A DNA stretch of 64,000 nucleotides from NCBI RefSeq assembly GCF_040807025.1, contig NC_090942.1:198456247-198520246 (forward strand). The letters are read 5' to 3'. Below, in pieces: positions 25,201 to 36,239 of the stretch. The translations under genes and the position numbers were made by a program. Within the stretch, counting starts at the first letter, position 1. Every line of letters starts with the position of its first letter. The stretch is from Struthio camelus. Taxonomy: Eukaryota > Chordata > Aves > Struthioniformes > Struthionidae. A model generated the notes under the pieces. That model was not told the origin of the DNA and did no database searches. It saw nothing but the letters and a program-made list of their open reading frames with translations.

Positions 25201-27269
25201 CATTATATAATTTTTTCCTGGAGTTCACAACTACTAATACGGTAGCAGTTTTAAATCCTTCCCTGAAATACAAGTTTATAAAATGTGAGACAGGTGAACT
25301 TGCCATCTGGAATGGTGCAAGCTGACTACACAGGCACTTGCTACATTTAAAATGACAGTACAATTCATGAGAGGAATTACCAGGAAAATAAAGTAGACAA
25401 ATGCTCTTTTAATCACTAACTTGATTTTCCTAGTCGCATGTCCTTGTTGTTTGTTTACTATCAGGTAAGTGTTCAGAGTGCAATGTGATGGTTAAAAGGC
25501 CAGTGCTATTTTTAGCCATGTACACATCATAAGGCAGCACTAACGTAGGACAATTCACGGAGGCAAGGCACAGGTCATTCTTGCCTGAAAGCATGTAGTG
25601 CTCTAGCTGCTGCTTGAAGAGAGAGGACCACTGTCCAGGTCAACAGCTGGTTTATAATATTCCTGCGTCAAAACCTAGTCCAAGTATATATACCCTCAAC
25701 TGAGAGTGGCCAAGTGTAACAGATCTTTCTGTCTGAAGCCCTGTTAAAACTACCAGAGGGGTGAGACAGGGCCACGTCACAAGCAGCCTCCCAGACTTTT
25801 GGACATGAAACATTTAGATCTAACCAGCTGCTGAAAATCCCACATTGGCATAGGCTCCAGGTTCACGCTGTATGCAGAGGGATGGTGAGAGCGCACAGAA
25901 CAGCGCATATCACTGTCCTCCCCTCCATTTCCTCATCTGCGGCCCAGCACCTGGGGCAAGAATAGAGGCTAGCCAAGGGCAACATAGCAGAGCCCCAGGC
26001 TGCCTGCAGGGCATTATGGACAACAGACTAGCAAAAGGCTTTCAGTATGCCAACAATCAGTTGTGGCGTTTTTTTGCAACCTTTTCCTTCCCAAGGGACA
26101 TGAATGCACTGCCGTCCTCCTGAGGCACTCCTGAGGCATGTGTCTCCCCGATATGACAGGTTTCTCAGGTATTTGGGCATTTAGGTTGTTCGCTCAGTCT
26201 GAACTGCAGTGAAGGTGCCATTCTACATGGAGTGGCCTGTAGGGAGACGGCAGCAATTTTTTAACTCCCTTGGGCAAGGGAACAACTTTTGCTGCTGGGA
26301 GGAGCAAGGAAACACTCATGTAAATACAAGCTGGTCCTTGGAGGTGCCAGATGAGTTGGGTCTCAAGACAGAAGATGACCTAGCTCAGAAAGAGGGTCAG
26401 CAGGACAGAAGCAGCTCAGTAAGAGAGCTCAGCAATGAACAGGCCACACAGGATAACCATCCATTCACTCTTCACAGATCTTGAAAGGTGAAGGCAGAAG
26501 TTTTGTTTAGGATAGAACTAAGGACAACGAGGAGAAGATAGCTAAGGAAAACAGATTGCTACGGCTGAATGTTAATAATCATCTGAAATAATGACCAAGT
26601 TGCATGTGATCTGAAGAAAGAACACAGGAAAGACAACTTTTGTGCCTGACCTGCCACCTTAGCATACTACAAATTCTCCTCATTTAACTGCAGAAAAACA
26701 TGTCTGAGCTAAGTCCAATGGAGTTCCCACAGAGCTATTAACAGAACGGATCAGGGAGGGAGAGCTGGTGGCTTAGCTACCTCTCAGTAACCGTCTAAAT
26801 ACCTGCACTGTGCTTTAAAGATGAAAAACACCAAGTGCTTAGTAAATTAGAACAAAAAAAATCCCCAACACTGGCATCTATTAAATTACAAAATAACCTC
26901 TCCAGGGAAGTCTCAGAAGTATTATCACTAAATAAGTTTAAAAATGAACAGCTTGAAATGTATTTACGATAAGAAAGAAACCTGCATTTGCCCCAAGGAA
27001 AAGAGATCAAATGTCCTAAGGCTTCAAGAGTCTTTCATCTCCAGTTTTTTATCACTCTTTCCCGAAGCACAGGAGAGAGAGATGATTATTTAAATCATTT
27101 TTTTCTCTAGAGCTATCTACTGAAACGTGCTGACAGGTGCTATCTATCGACCATGTATTTCAGGTAGTTCACAAGGCAGGCAAGTAAGGGGGAATGCAGT
27201 CCTTGATGAAAAGCACACACACACTGGAGCCGGATACAGCTTTTCTCTGAGACCAAGACAAGCTCAGAA

Positions 27270-27305
27270 CAAAAGGAAGAGGAAGCTTTTTCTTTTTCCT
27301 TTTGG
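27270..27305. repeat. Imperfect inverted repeat of purine and pyrimidine arms
   Basis: CAAAAGGAAGAGGAAGC faces TTTTTCTTTTTCCTTTTGG, an imperfect hairpin with purine-rich and pyrimidine-rich arms. It lies in a locally GC-richer block (27230-27540) that ends in a consensus splice donor, CAG|GTAAGA, near 27530. Confidence 0.6.
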
Positions 27306-29418
27306 TCGTTCTGCATCTGCTCTGCGCACAAAGAGGAGCTCTTTTCTTTTGCTATTATCACCAAGAAGAGCCAGGACTGAAGCCGTTTATATTGCTAGTG
27401 GCAGAGGGAGGGGCAGGAGGCTGCCCCTTCCTTTTGTTCTGAGCATCTCATGGTTCTAGGATTGACTGAGCTGTTGCTTGCTGCCTTGTACAGATTTTGT
27501 GTACCAGGTTGGCACCACATGGCAGTCAGGTAAGAGCTGACAAACTCCATTCGCAGAGGCAATCAGCCAGGTATCTTGGGCAGGCAGGTGGAAGAGAGGC
27601 AGATGGAAATATCATGCAAGATGTTTTGATATGACTAACTACTAAATAGTCCATAATGAAATTTTCCTATACAGCTTCAGAGATAGCCAATGAGGATAGC
27701 TGGCCAAAGTCTCACCTAGTTTTTGTATATTTACGGGCTCTTCAGCTAACTTGTCCAGCCCTACACATACACAGAGACATGATATATTGCTGGTAAATCC
27801 ACATCTCCTCCCACCACTGCTTGTCCTACTTTTTCTGGGCCAAAGTCAAATACTGGAGTATAAAGTCTCAAGCCAGGTACCGTAATTTAGTGCGATAATT
27901 CAGGCAAGCAGGTAGCTGTAACTCAGAATCAGAGATGCTTGCAGGAGGACATCTGCTCCATCCACAGAAAAAGGATCTGAGATCTTACACAATGAGACCT
28001 TTGCAAGTCAGACATGAGAAATCAAGCCAGAACTCTACTTCTCAGTGCATTCAGATGCTCAAAAAACACATTTTTCAGTGGTGCAATTTCCATGCTGTAT
28101 CTTAATGGAAAATTACTTGATAACCAACAGCTGCACTTTCAGAATTAGAACCAGTGTCAGTTATGGAGATCTATATATATTGAATCATATTCATAATTAA
28201 AATTCATCAAGTGAAAATTTCACTATCAGCAAATTTGATGTGCTAGAAGATTTTTCAAGACGTGTATTTAAACTGAACTAGAAAATGAAGGCATATTCCA
28301 ATAAATCCACCAGATTGTTGTAAATTATGTGTAAGAACTGTTTCTTTTTTATTAGAGACTTGTTTTATGATAAGGTATGTTAATATTCATACTGGCTTAC
28401 GGAAGATAAAGTCACAATACATGTGCCAAAATGTGCCAAACATTAATATAAAGGTACCAGCTTCACCACCATCTTCTAAAAATAATAAATCTTATTTTAT
28501 TGAAATTTTTGTAGCATATCCATTTAGGATGAAAAACAAAATACAATGTATTGTATTTTCAATACAGCCTCATAAAATATTTGAATACAATATTTACTGT
28601 ACAGACAGGATGAATCAATAACTAATGATTTCTGAGCTTTCCTCTTAATAATCAGTGATTCACAGTATCACAGCAATTCACAGTTATCACAGTAATTCAC
28701 CTTCCCTTCCCCCCAAAACATATTGTCTAGAGTAAATAACTTTTCACAAAGCTTCTTAAAGTACTAATAACAAACATCCTGAGTAAAAGATACACATAAT
28801 GACCAAAACAGCTGACTCACAGAGATGCTTTTTCAGTATTTATTACATTGTTTCACCTCCTACAGAGCAACCTAAACAACTTATTTTCTTGCAAGTAAAG
28901 GCTTAAGTAAAACATGTAGTAGGAATGTAGGAACATGTAGGAACTTCTGAGCTATTCAATGTCCATAAATTTTCACTGAGCATTCTGAATATGTGATGAC
29001 AGCTTTTTTAGGAAGATTATTTGGATGCGCTTTATTCAAGGTGTTACAGTCAAAATCTTGTGAACAAAAGGAGGTACACCTTATGAGTAAAGCCAAGAAT
29101 GTATTGTTAGTTAAATGAAATTTTAACTGTCAATCACAAAATTATTAGTCCTGATATTATTATAAAAACAGACATAGAAAAGAAAGAAAAGAATGCTAAG
29201 TCTAGTAATGATACAACTAAAACTGTTATATACATACTTCTTAGTACCTCCCCCTTTCTCTGCCGTTAAGATCACCTTTCCACTGCCCCTCTGGGTGCTA
29301 AGGTTGCGGGTTTCAGTTACCGGGAGGCTACAGCAAATCATCAGCATCTCAGGTCTCTTACAGGGAGCAGTAGGATGTTGATGGGTTTCTTCCTCCTCAC
29401 TCTAGAATCCACTTGGAG

Positions 29419-29441
29419 CTTTTTTTTTAGAAAAAAAAAAG
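29419..29441. repeat. A/T palindrome (hairpin)
   Basis: CTTTTTTTTTAG followed by ten A and a G: a near-perfect inverted repeat with arms of about ten bases and almost no loop. It can form a cruciform or an RNA hairpin; otherwise it is simple sequence. Confidence 0.8.
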
Positions 29442-30516
29442 TTTTCTATCCCACTGTCCATGTTGCTTCTTCCGGTCTCCAATTCCATGTGAAATCTGAA
29501 TTTACCATATATGAGGTTTTACATTTGCTAAATACTTGCTCTTTGTTTTCTTTGTTACTCCTAAAACCAGTTCTATCCAGTTCCCAGGTCTGCCTTTCTT
29601 TAACTATCAGTAACTGACCACTGACAAGCTGTTTACAGCTCTGGGGTCTCAAGCATCATCTCTGTTACCAGCTCATGTTTGCACACCTTTAAAGTGCATC
29701 CTGTGGCTTTCCTTTCAAGGCCTCTGCTATGACACTATGTCTGTATTTCTCTATACTGCGTTGTTATGCCAGGATCATACATTTTTTATTCTACATAAAA
29801 TAACTATTCATTTTTGCCATCTATATAAATATTATAGTTATATCATACAACTGTACAAAGCTAAGTAAAAGTAGAATAAAGTAGACAATAGTCACCTGGT
29901 CATTAGGAAATTGCTGTTTCAGCTAGACAAATTTTGCTTTTGCTAAAGCAAAATTCTGGACAGGCCAAGACAAGCCCAGACAAGGCCTGACAAGCCCTGA
30001 GGACTCACAGAGTTAGTGCAAAGCCTGTGGCCTGTTACAAGCAAACAACAGCAACGTGTGTAACCATGTAAATACTTAGCCAAAAGGCTACACAAAGTTT
30101 GGATGTGTGACAGCCTACAGATTCAGTCCACCCTTGAAAACCTCCCTCGCATAGTCACAGAGAAGGGAACTTGACTCACTCAAGACTCCCCTTTGCAGCC
30201 AGTCTGTTTTTAGTTGGAAGTAAATAACTTCTGATCTTCCCTACTAACAGTTGCATCTACCCTGACTCAACTGTCCTAATCGATAACTCTACTGCTTCTT
30301 TCCTCCCTTGAAGAAAGTCAGCCTGGTTTTAAGAAAAAACAGCTCCTAAGATTTCGTTTCCTGGTGACTGGCTTTTCCACGTACTTTAGCCCAGACATGA
30401 GCATACAGGAAAATGATTCTATCCCTGCCTAGAGGAGCAGGACTCAGTTTAACATTGAGCCATAAATATGCCCCTAGACATAGGAGCCAGTTAAACTGGG
30501 TTCTCCTCTTGCTTCT

Positions 30517-30605
30517 TCACCAGTTCCTTGCATGATCTTGTATAAGCCACTATGGCAACCTCTGACTTGGGGCTGGCTCTCTTCCTGCCAAATTGGGGCA
30601 GTGTT
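30517..30605 (+). mobile_element. Possible MIR-like core remnant
   Basis: The segment has CTTGCATGATCTTGTATAAG, CCACTATGGCAACCTCTGAC, then CTTCCTGCCAAATTGGGGC. This is roughly collinear with the MIR core and the tail ATCTGTAAAATGGGG. It is tentative because divergence is high. Confidence 0.28.
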
Positions 30606-31487
30606 GTCGCTTCAGCCCTTTTGACAAAGCAGTTCATAAGCTGTAGGTAAAAAGCACCATTTAAATGCAAGCTATTAGTTTATTATCCATAAAAGTCCTC
30701 TCCAAGCTGTTTTTTTCATTTCTGACACAGCCCCTTTTAACTTGCACTGTAACACTGTGTCAGCCCCGAACTCTAGCTCCCTGTGAACAGTCACCTGAAG
30801 GCAGAGCTCATGTGCATGGTGGTGCGAGCTGCAAGCAAGAAGCTGCTCTTCCATCCTGACTCCCATTTTCCTCTGCAAGCGAACCATATTCTGGAAGTGC
30901 ACATTGGGATGCTGTGCTTTTAATCAATGTCATTCTGGGAAGAACCTGGGACAAAACAGGATGGGGGGGGTGGAATATTACATTTAAAGCTATATCTCCT
31001 TTATTGTTCTTCCCTATGGCCTAACCTTGCCAGCTTCACAGTGGTTCTGGCTGTGCAGCTCCCCACCGCACTCTCACAGCAACTGCTCTGCCTCAGAAAT
31101 ATATCCTGCTTGTGTTCAGACCACCTCTTCTTCATTTTAGACTGGACTGAAAAGAACTTGGAAGCCAAGGAAAATCCCCAGTACCTGAAAATTCAGCTAT
31201 ATTTAACTGACAGTGAAAGGTCACAAACATGTCCAATTTAATTGCCTTCCAGGGAAGATTTCCTCAAATGCTTCTTTCCCCCCAGGACCTGGTCCCAGGT
31301 CCTGGTTACACCATCACTTCTATTCATTTCCATAACAAAAATCCAGAGATGCCTACATTCACAATTATTCCTCATTTCTCCGTGTAGTACATGCTTTTGT
31401 AAGAGCTCATGTCAAAAGATACTTGCCCTTTCGAAAGTGTCTTCATCAGGTCCGCAGGTCAAAGTGAAGCCTTGAAGTTTCTCCTAC

Positions 31488-31533
31488 CAAAACAAAACAA
31501 AACAAAACAAAACAAAACAAAACAAAACAAAAC
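31488..31533. repeat. (AAAAC)n microsatellite
   Basis: About nine uninterrupted AAAAC pentamers on the plus strand, with no interruption, so the array is likely length-variable. It is followed by CACTGTGTTAACAGGGTTAG, which partly recurs after another A/C-rich run at 37238. Confidence 0.97.
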
Positions 31534-33639
31534 ACTGTGTTAACAGGGTTAGTTTGCACCCTCAATGCAGAAGTTAGGAGCACTGTTATATGCCCCTTCC
31601 TCTCTTCTACAATGTGCCCTGGTGCTTTGCACTGCTTCTGATGTATGCCGGCACTTCAGAACTGCATGCACCGTTAAACATTCATATTTTTCAGAAACCA
31701 CAAAAATCATGTCAATTTTATGTTAATTACACTACATTTTACCTCATATTTACACTGATGTCTGTAAATAGGCGATATGCAAAAATATTATTTTCTGTAA
31801 CATTTAGGAGAAATTATGGCAATAGGTGATTGTTTCTGTTAGTGCATATTCTAGTGGTAGAAATTACAGAGTGTAGCTGCTATATACATGGTTTTAACTG
31901 TAGCTGTACACTGAGCCTAGGCCAAAGCCTTCCTGGTGAAGCTACTAATTTTATCTTCTAAATACCTGGTGATATGAATGTTCTCTTTCTTCAGAATAAC
32001 CCTTGAACTTATCTTCTCTTTTTAGTATATTTGTCATCTCCAGTTGCTCAAGTTTACTAGCCTAACGTGTACGTTCCCAAACAGATCTTTCACCTTAGCA
32101 CAGACGCACTGCATGAACAAAATAACCAAACTGCACCTTTCATTCATTTTGCATGTAAACAAATCATTCCTAAGGCCTGTTCTCAAACAAAAACATTGCC
32201 ACATTATCCACACAACCCCATGTGTTTTTCTTTACTAGAATTTATATGGTGTTCTCCTCCAGACCACTTACGCTCTTTTGCTTACAGCAATTAATGGAAC
32301 CAGACCTGCACAGAGCGAGGATATTTAACGTTACAGCATAAAGGTTACTTAGCCAGTGCTAAGCTGTTCAGCACTGCACATTTCTAGCACTCTCTCCAAT
32401 TTATTTCTAAATACTTCTATGCAAAGGTTTTCTATAATTAGGCCAAATACAATCAATTTCTACAGCACCATTGTTTTCCCATGTTTCAAAGCAGGCACTG
32501 AGGACTGTTATATATTCTGAATTGATTGAGCATAGGGATTACTTTATCTCCAGGGGAGATGATGATCAGCATTTCCCACCCAGTTCCTGAGCTGTCTTTA
32601 CTAATTTATCTTAATAACATCTTTGTGTTTTGATTCAGAAGGAAAGAGATCAAAGCAGGGAACAAGGCAGGCACACTTTCAAGATTAAAATTGTCCAGAG
32701 GCAATCAGCAGAGCAAGTAAATAGCAGTCTGAAGAAAAGCCTGGTTTGACGTGAGTATTGTTGTGCTCCTGTAAGACTTACGGAGCTCTCTCCCAGGTAG
32801 CCTGGCTGGCTTGGGAGGTCACATTTGCCACTCCTGCTATTTCTTGTTGTCATCCCTTCCCTATTGCCCTTTCTTACCCTTGAAGTTCATTAACAGCAAT
32901 TTCAACAATGGCCAAACCTTGTGATTCTCCTTTTCCCCTTAAGGAGATAGCACAGAACTACACTCCTTCTAGGAAGAGGATCTACAAGCACATCAGGCAG
33001 TTGCTAACTTCACTTTGACCCTGAACCCTGGCATGCTGGGGGGTTCTAAACTATCAGGTTGAGGTGTAGTGCTCAATACCCTCAGCATAGGGTTTGGGGC
33101 TTGCAGGATTAAGTATTTTGTATTAGCCTAACACTAATTCCCTTTCATTTCAGCAGGGACAGGAGTAGAGGACTGAGTACACTGGGGAAGCGTGGGAGCC
33201 TATGTCTTATTTGATGCTTGATATGTCTGGCCTGATACCTTGCCATTTCTTATGGTCCTCTCTGTTTACACATTCACATTTTCTAAATTAAACTGTTTCC
33301 CCTTAAGATGGCTCCATGTCACATCTTGAACAGAACAGCCTAATTGGAAAGGAAAACGCGAGTGAGACTGCACTCATCGTTTTTCTGCATGGTGGCCTTA
33401 GACATTTCTGTTTTCTTGACTCTCTTTTATATCAGGAAGACAGACCTTTGCAAAGGAGCGCTTCAAAGTGTTCATTTTGTTAACTTCTGTTGGAGTCTGA
33501 TTTCTAAAGCAGACTCTGGTCTCCTCCCAGTGAGTTCAGGACTCACTGCAATCTAGTTTAAAACTGATTTTCTTTTCTAAATCAATGAGCATTAGGCCCA
33601 TCCTGCGCTCTCAGCTTGCTCAGAGCCAAAGGTTGACAG
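31534..33639. other. Intergenic, no gene seen
   Basis: Unique AT-rich sequence between the microsatellite and the old CR1 fragment. No supported feature. Confidence 0.6.
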
Positions 33640-33930
33640 AAGCAGCTTGACTTTGATTGAGAATCAATGCATACAAATACAAGGTTGTACGCCTGGGAAG
33701 ACTGGAGACAAACTCCTCCTGTGGAATAGGGAGTCAGATACCGGTAAGCAGCAATTCTGAAAAGGACATTAGAGGACACAGTGGAAAAGCACCCAGATCT
33801 GAGTTAGCAGTGTAGGACTACAACAGAAAGGAGCATCGTGACCCTTAGCTAGGTAGCAGTACACTGAACAGAGAAGTAGTACTCCCTCTTATTTGGACTG
33901 ATGAGACCGGTGCTGCTGCACCGACCCCAG
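33640..33930 (+). mobile_element. Ancient CR1-type LINE fragment
   Basis: A diverged plus-strand fragment from the RT C-terminal part of the old CR1 lineage. It has GAGAATCAATGCATACAAATACAAGGTTGTACGCCTGG-like sequence (positions 33658-33693) corresponding to the KCKVLHLG region. It then has GGTAAGCAGCAATTCTGAAAAGGACATT and a GGTGCTGCTGCACCGACC remnant of the 'LVRPLLE' block. The identification rests on the order of several weak blocks. Confidence 0.6.
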
Positions 33931-36239
33931 ACCTAAGCTTTGAAGCTTTGGAGATGCAGAAGAGGTACTTAGAATTTGCGAGTGCTCTTTATTTTGCAGG
34001 TCCTCTCATCTTTCTTCTCTTCCCAAAGCCTTGTGTACTCTACAGATATGTTTCTTTGCTAACAGTCAATGTGTGATGGAACAGGAGGCTTTTTAAAAGT
34101 ATCATTGGGCAGATATGGGTGTTCTTGTACTAAATGTTCACCTGAAAGGCAGAGAGCAATTCAGACGGTTCCTCCATAACTGCTTCTACGAAAGGAGACA
34201 AGAACAAGGAAGAAAGCTGGAACTAGCACAGAAAGGAGTAAGCAATCCTGTCTCTGCAGGACTCCCGAACATATGCTGCACTCTACAGTTCTGCAGTGGC
34301 CCTAATGCTATAAAGAAACAAGTTAAACCTAACCTGAGAAGCATTAAACGAGAAACTAATCTTCCTCCTGAGTCAAAACCTGACTGGAGACCAGAGCTTG
34401 AAGAGGCCTTCATGAAAAGCCTGTTAGCACTGGAAGCCAACTCCCAGAGCATGGGTGATGAAGAAAAGATAAATGCCACTCAATTGCAAGTATGAAGCTT
34501 GTGCTCAGCTCCATTCCATTATAACCTGCCATCATGGGTGAGCCTGGCTATAATATTTCCTTAAAAAAAAAGACATATTTCTAAGTCTCATTCTTTTCAT
34601 TTTCCTTGTATGCAGCCCTTCATTGGAAAAGCTAACTTCTGTCGTGACAGATTTTATCACTTCCTTACTTCCAAATCCCTTAGATTCATCAGTGAAATTA
34701 GGCCAGAAAGGTAGAAGTATTAATTTTGAAATTTTGCTTTCTCAAAACTGCTTCTGACAGCTAAGGAACATGAAGTGGCCAACATCTGTCCATTGCTTAT
34801 TCATCAGCTAAAAGGCCTGTCAGATTTATCATGGCAGTCAGGGCTCTGGCATGCATGTCAAATCAAACATCCACTGGGCTCACTGGAGCTACCACTAGGC
34901 TCACTGGAGCTTCTACTGAACTAGATCATCAGCCTTAATTACAATTTTCCATGACAAAGTAGCTTCAGTCTCTTTGCAAAGTATGTGTCAGCCCTATTTA
35001 ATCAGAGAGGAAATTGGGCAGAGATGAAGTCATGGTAATTAGCTCTTCTCTCTCCCCTTGACACCCCCTCCACAAGAGAGAGTTTACAGAATACAAAAAG
35101 GATCAGAGAGTTTCTTAAGTCCAGCTGCCTCTATTGAGAGAGCGGATGCCCTGGTTCTTCTCAGTGACCTCACCAGTGTTAACTAGTTCCTTTAAAAAGG
35201 GAAGATTGCTTCCCTACTAATGTTATTTTGTGCATTTCTATGACAGAAAACTGATGTTTCAGTCACAACGGACAAAACGGTCTGAAGAACCAAAATGCTC
35301 TTCCAACGACCTGTTTTAGCTGCTTGTAGCTTTTTGAAATCCAGTTTCTTGTAACATTTTTGGGAGAAATGCTATACTTACTAATCAGTTTTTCTTTTCT
35401 ATTGTGAAAAGCAGCCCTCTGAAAAATCATGCAAGTTTTTGACTTTTTTCCCCTCAGGTATTAGAGAAAACAGGAGAGAACAAGGAGAAACAGAAGAGAA
35501 CTCGGTACACTGGAGAAAAAGTTATGAAACAAGCCTCTGTTCTGAAGAGCAACCAGAAGTAATTCACAGCTTTTAGGAGGGGCTGGTTCTTTAATGGAAA
35601 ACATATGCTTCCATATTATAATCACAATAATGCCAAATAGTGATGCGATTATTAGATAGCTGTACTTAATAACAAGCATATCTTCACAGTATGCGATAAT
35701 CTAACTGACCTGCAAACTCTCCGTCTATGATATATATAACTATTCTATAGATATAGTCTGTTTCAAGGTTATGACTTTTAGCCAGTTTCAGTTTTCTCAG
35801 CTTTCTTTTTTGCTTTTTGGTGAAAGACAGACATGGATACAAGCGTAACCCAGTTTACTCCTCCCCCACTTTAACCTTAGTAAGGAAAGGAAAGCAGAAC
35901 AGCTCCACAAACCTGAGTCGTTAACTTTAATGGAATACACTGGGTTCAGCAGCTTCAGGGAGAAAAAGAAAAAGCAGCGTGCAAAAATAACATCCTTTTC
36001 TTCGAACGCTTCCCAGTTCCAAAATGGTGCACCTCCTCCTTCTGGCCTTTCTCACAGGTGCGTGTATTCAGGATTACACAAACCTAAGCATGTGCCTGAA
36101 GGAGGGCAGAAGCGAGTGGAGGTTGTTGCCTCACCCAACCCCAGCCACCGCGTCTCTGAGTTTGCAGGCTGACTTCTCTTGCACAACACCGGTGAAAGGG
36201 AAGACAACACCATCAGCCTGTTTGCAAGAAGGCTGCCCT
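33931..36239. other. Intergenic, left flank of CpG island, with one open frame of note
   Basis: A plus-strand frame at 34115-34495 (126 codons) is rich in Lys, Arg and Glu and ends close to a donor-like CAA|GTATGA. It is kept as a finding, not a gene. Another frame, starting at 35930, begins MEYTGFSSFREKKKKQRAK and reaches the island. I recognise no domain in either. Confidence 0.4.
34871..34912. repeat. Two-copy 21 bp tandem repeat
   Basis: CCACTGGGCTCACTGGAGCT(A) is followed directly by CCACTAGGCTCACTGGAGCT(T), with one internal mismatch plus the final base. A third partial copy (CTACTGAAC) may follow. Too short to carry a function that I can name. Confidence 0.9.

Larger units (their letters stand above)
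17086..31487. other. Long intergenic stretch, no gene seen
   Basis: About 14 kb of mostly unique AT-rich DNA. Apart from the entries listed separately, it holds a slightly GC-richer block near 18190-18440 with repeated CCGCTCAGCAGC, an AACTTAACATAT short tandem array near 23335-23420, and the 27.2-27.5 kb block with a good splice donor. No frame resembles a known protein, klotho included. Confidence 0.6.
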
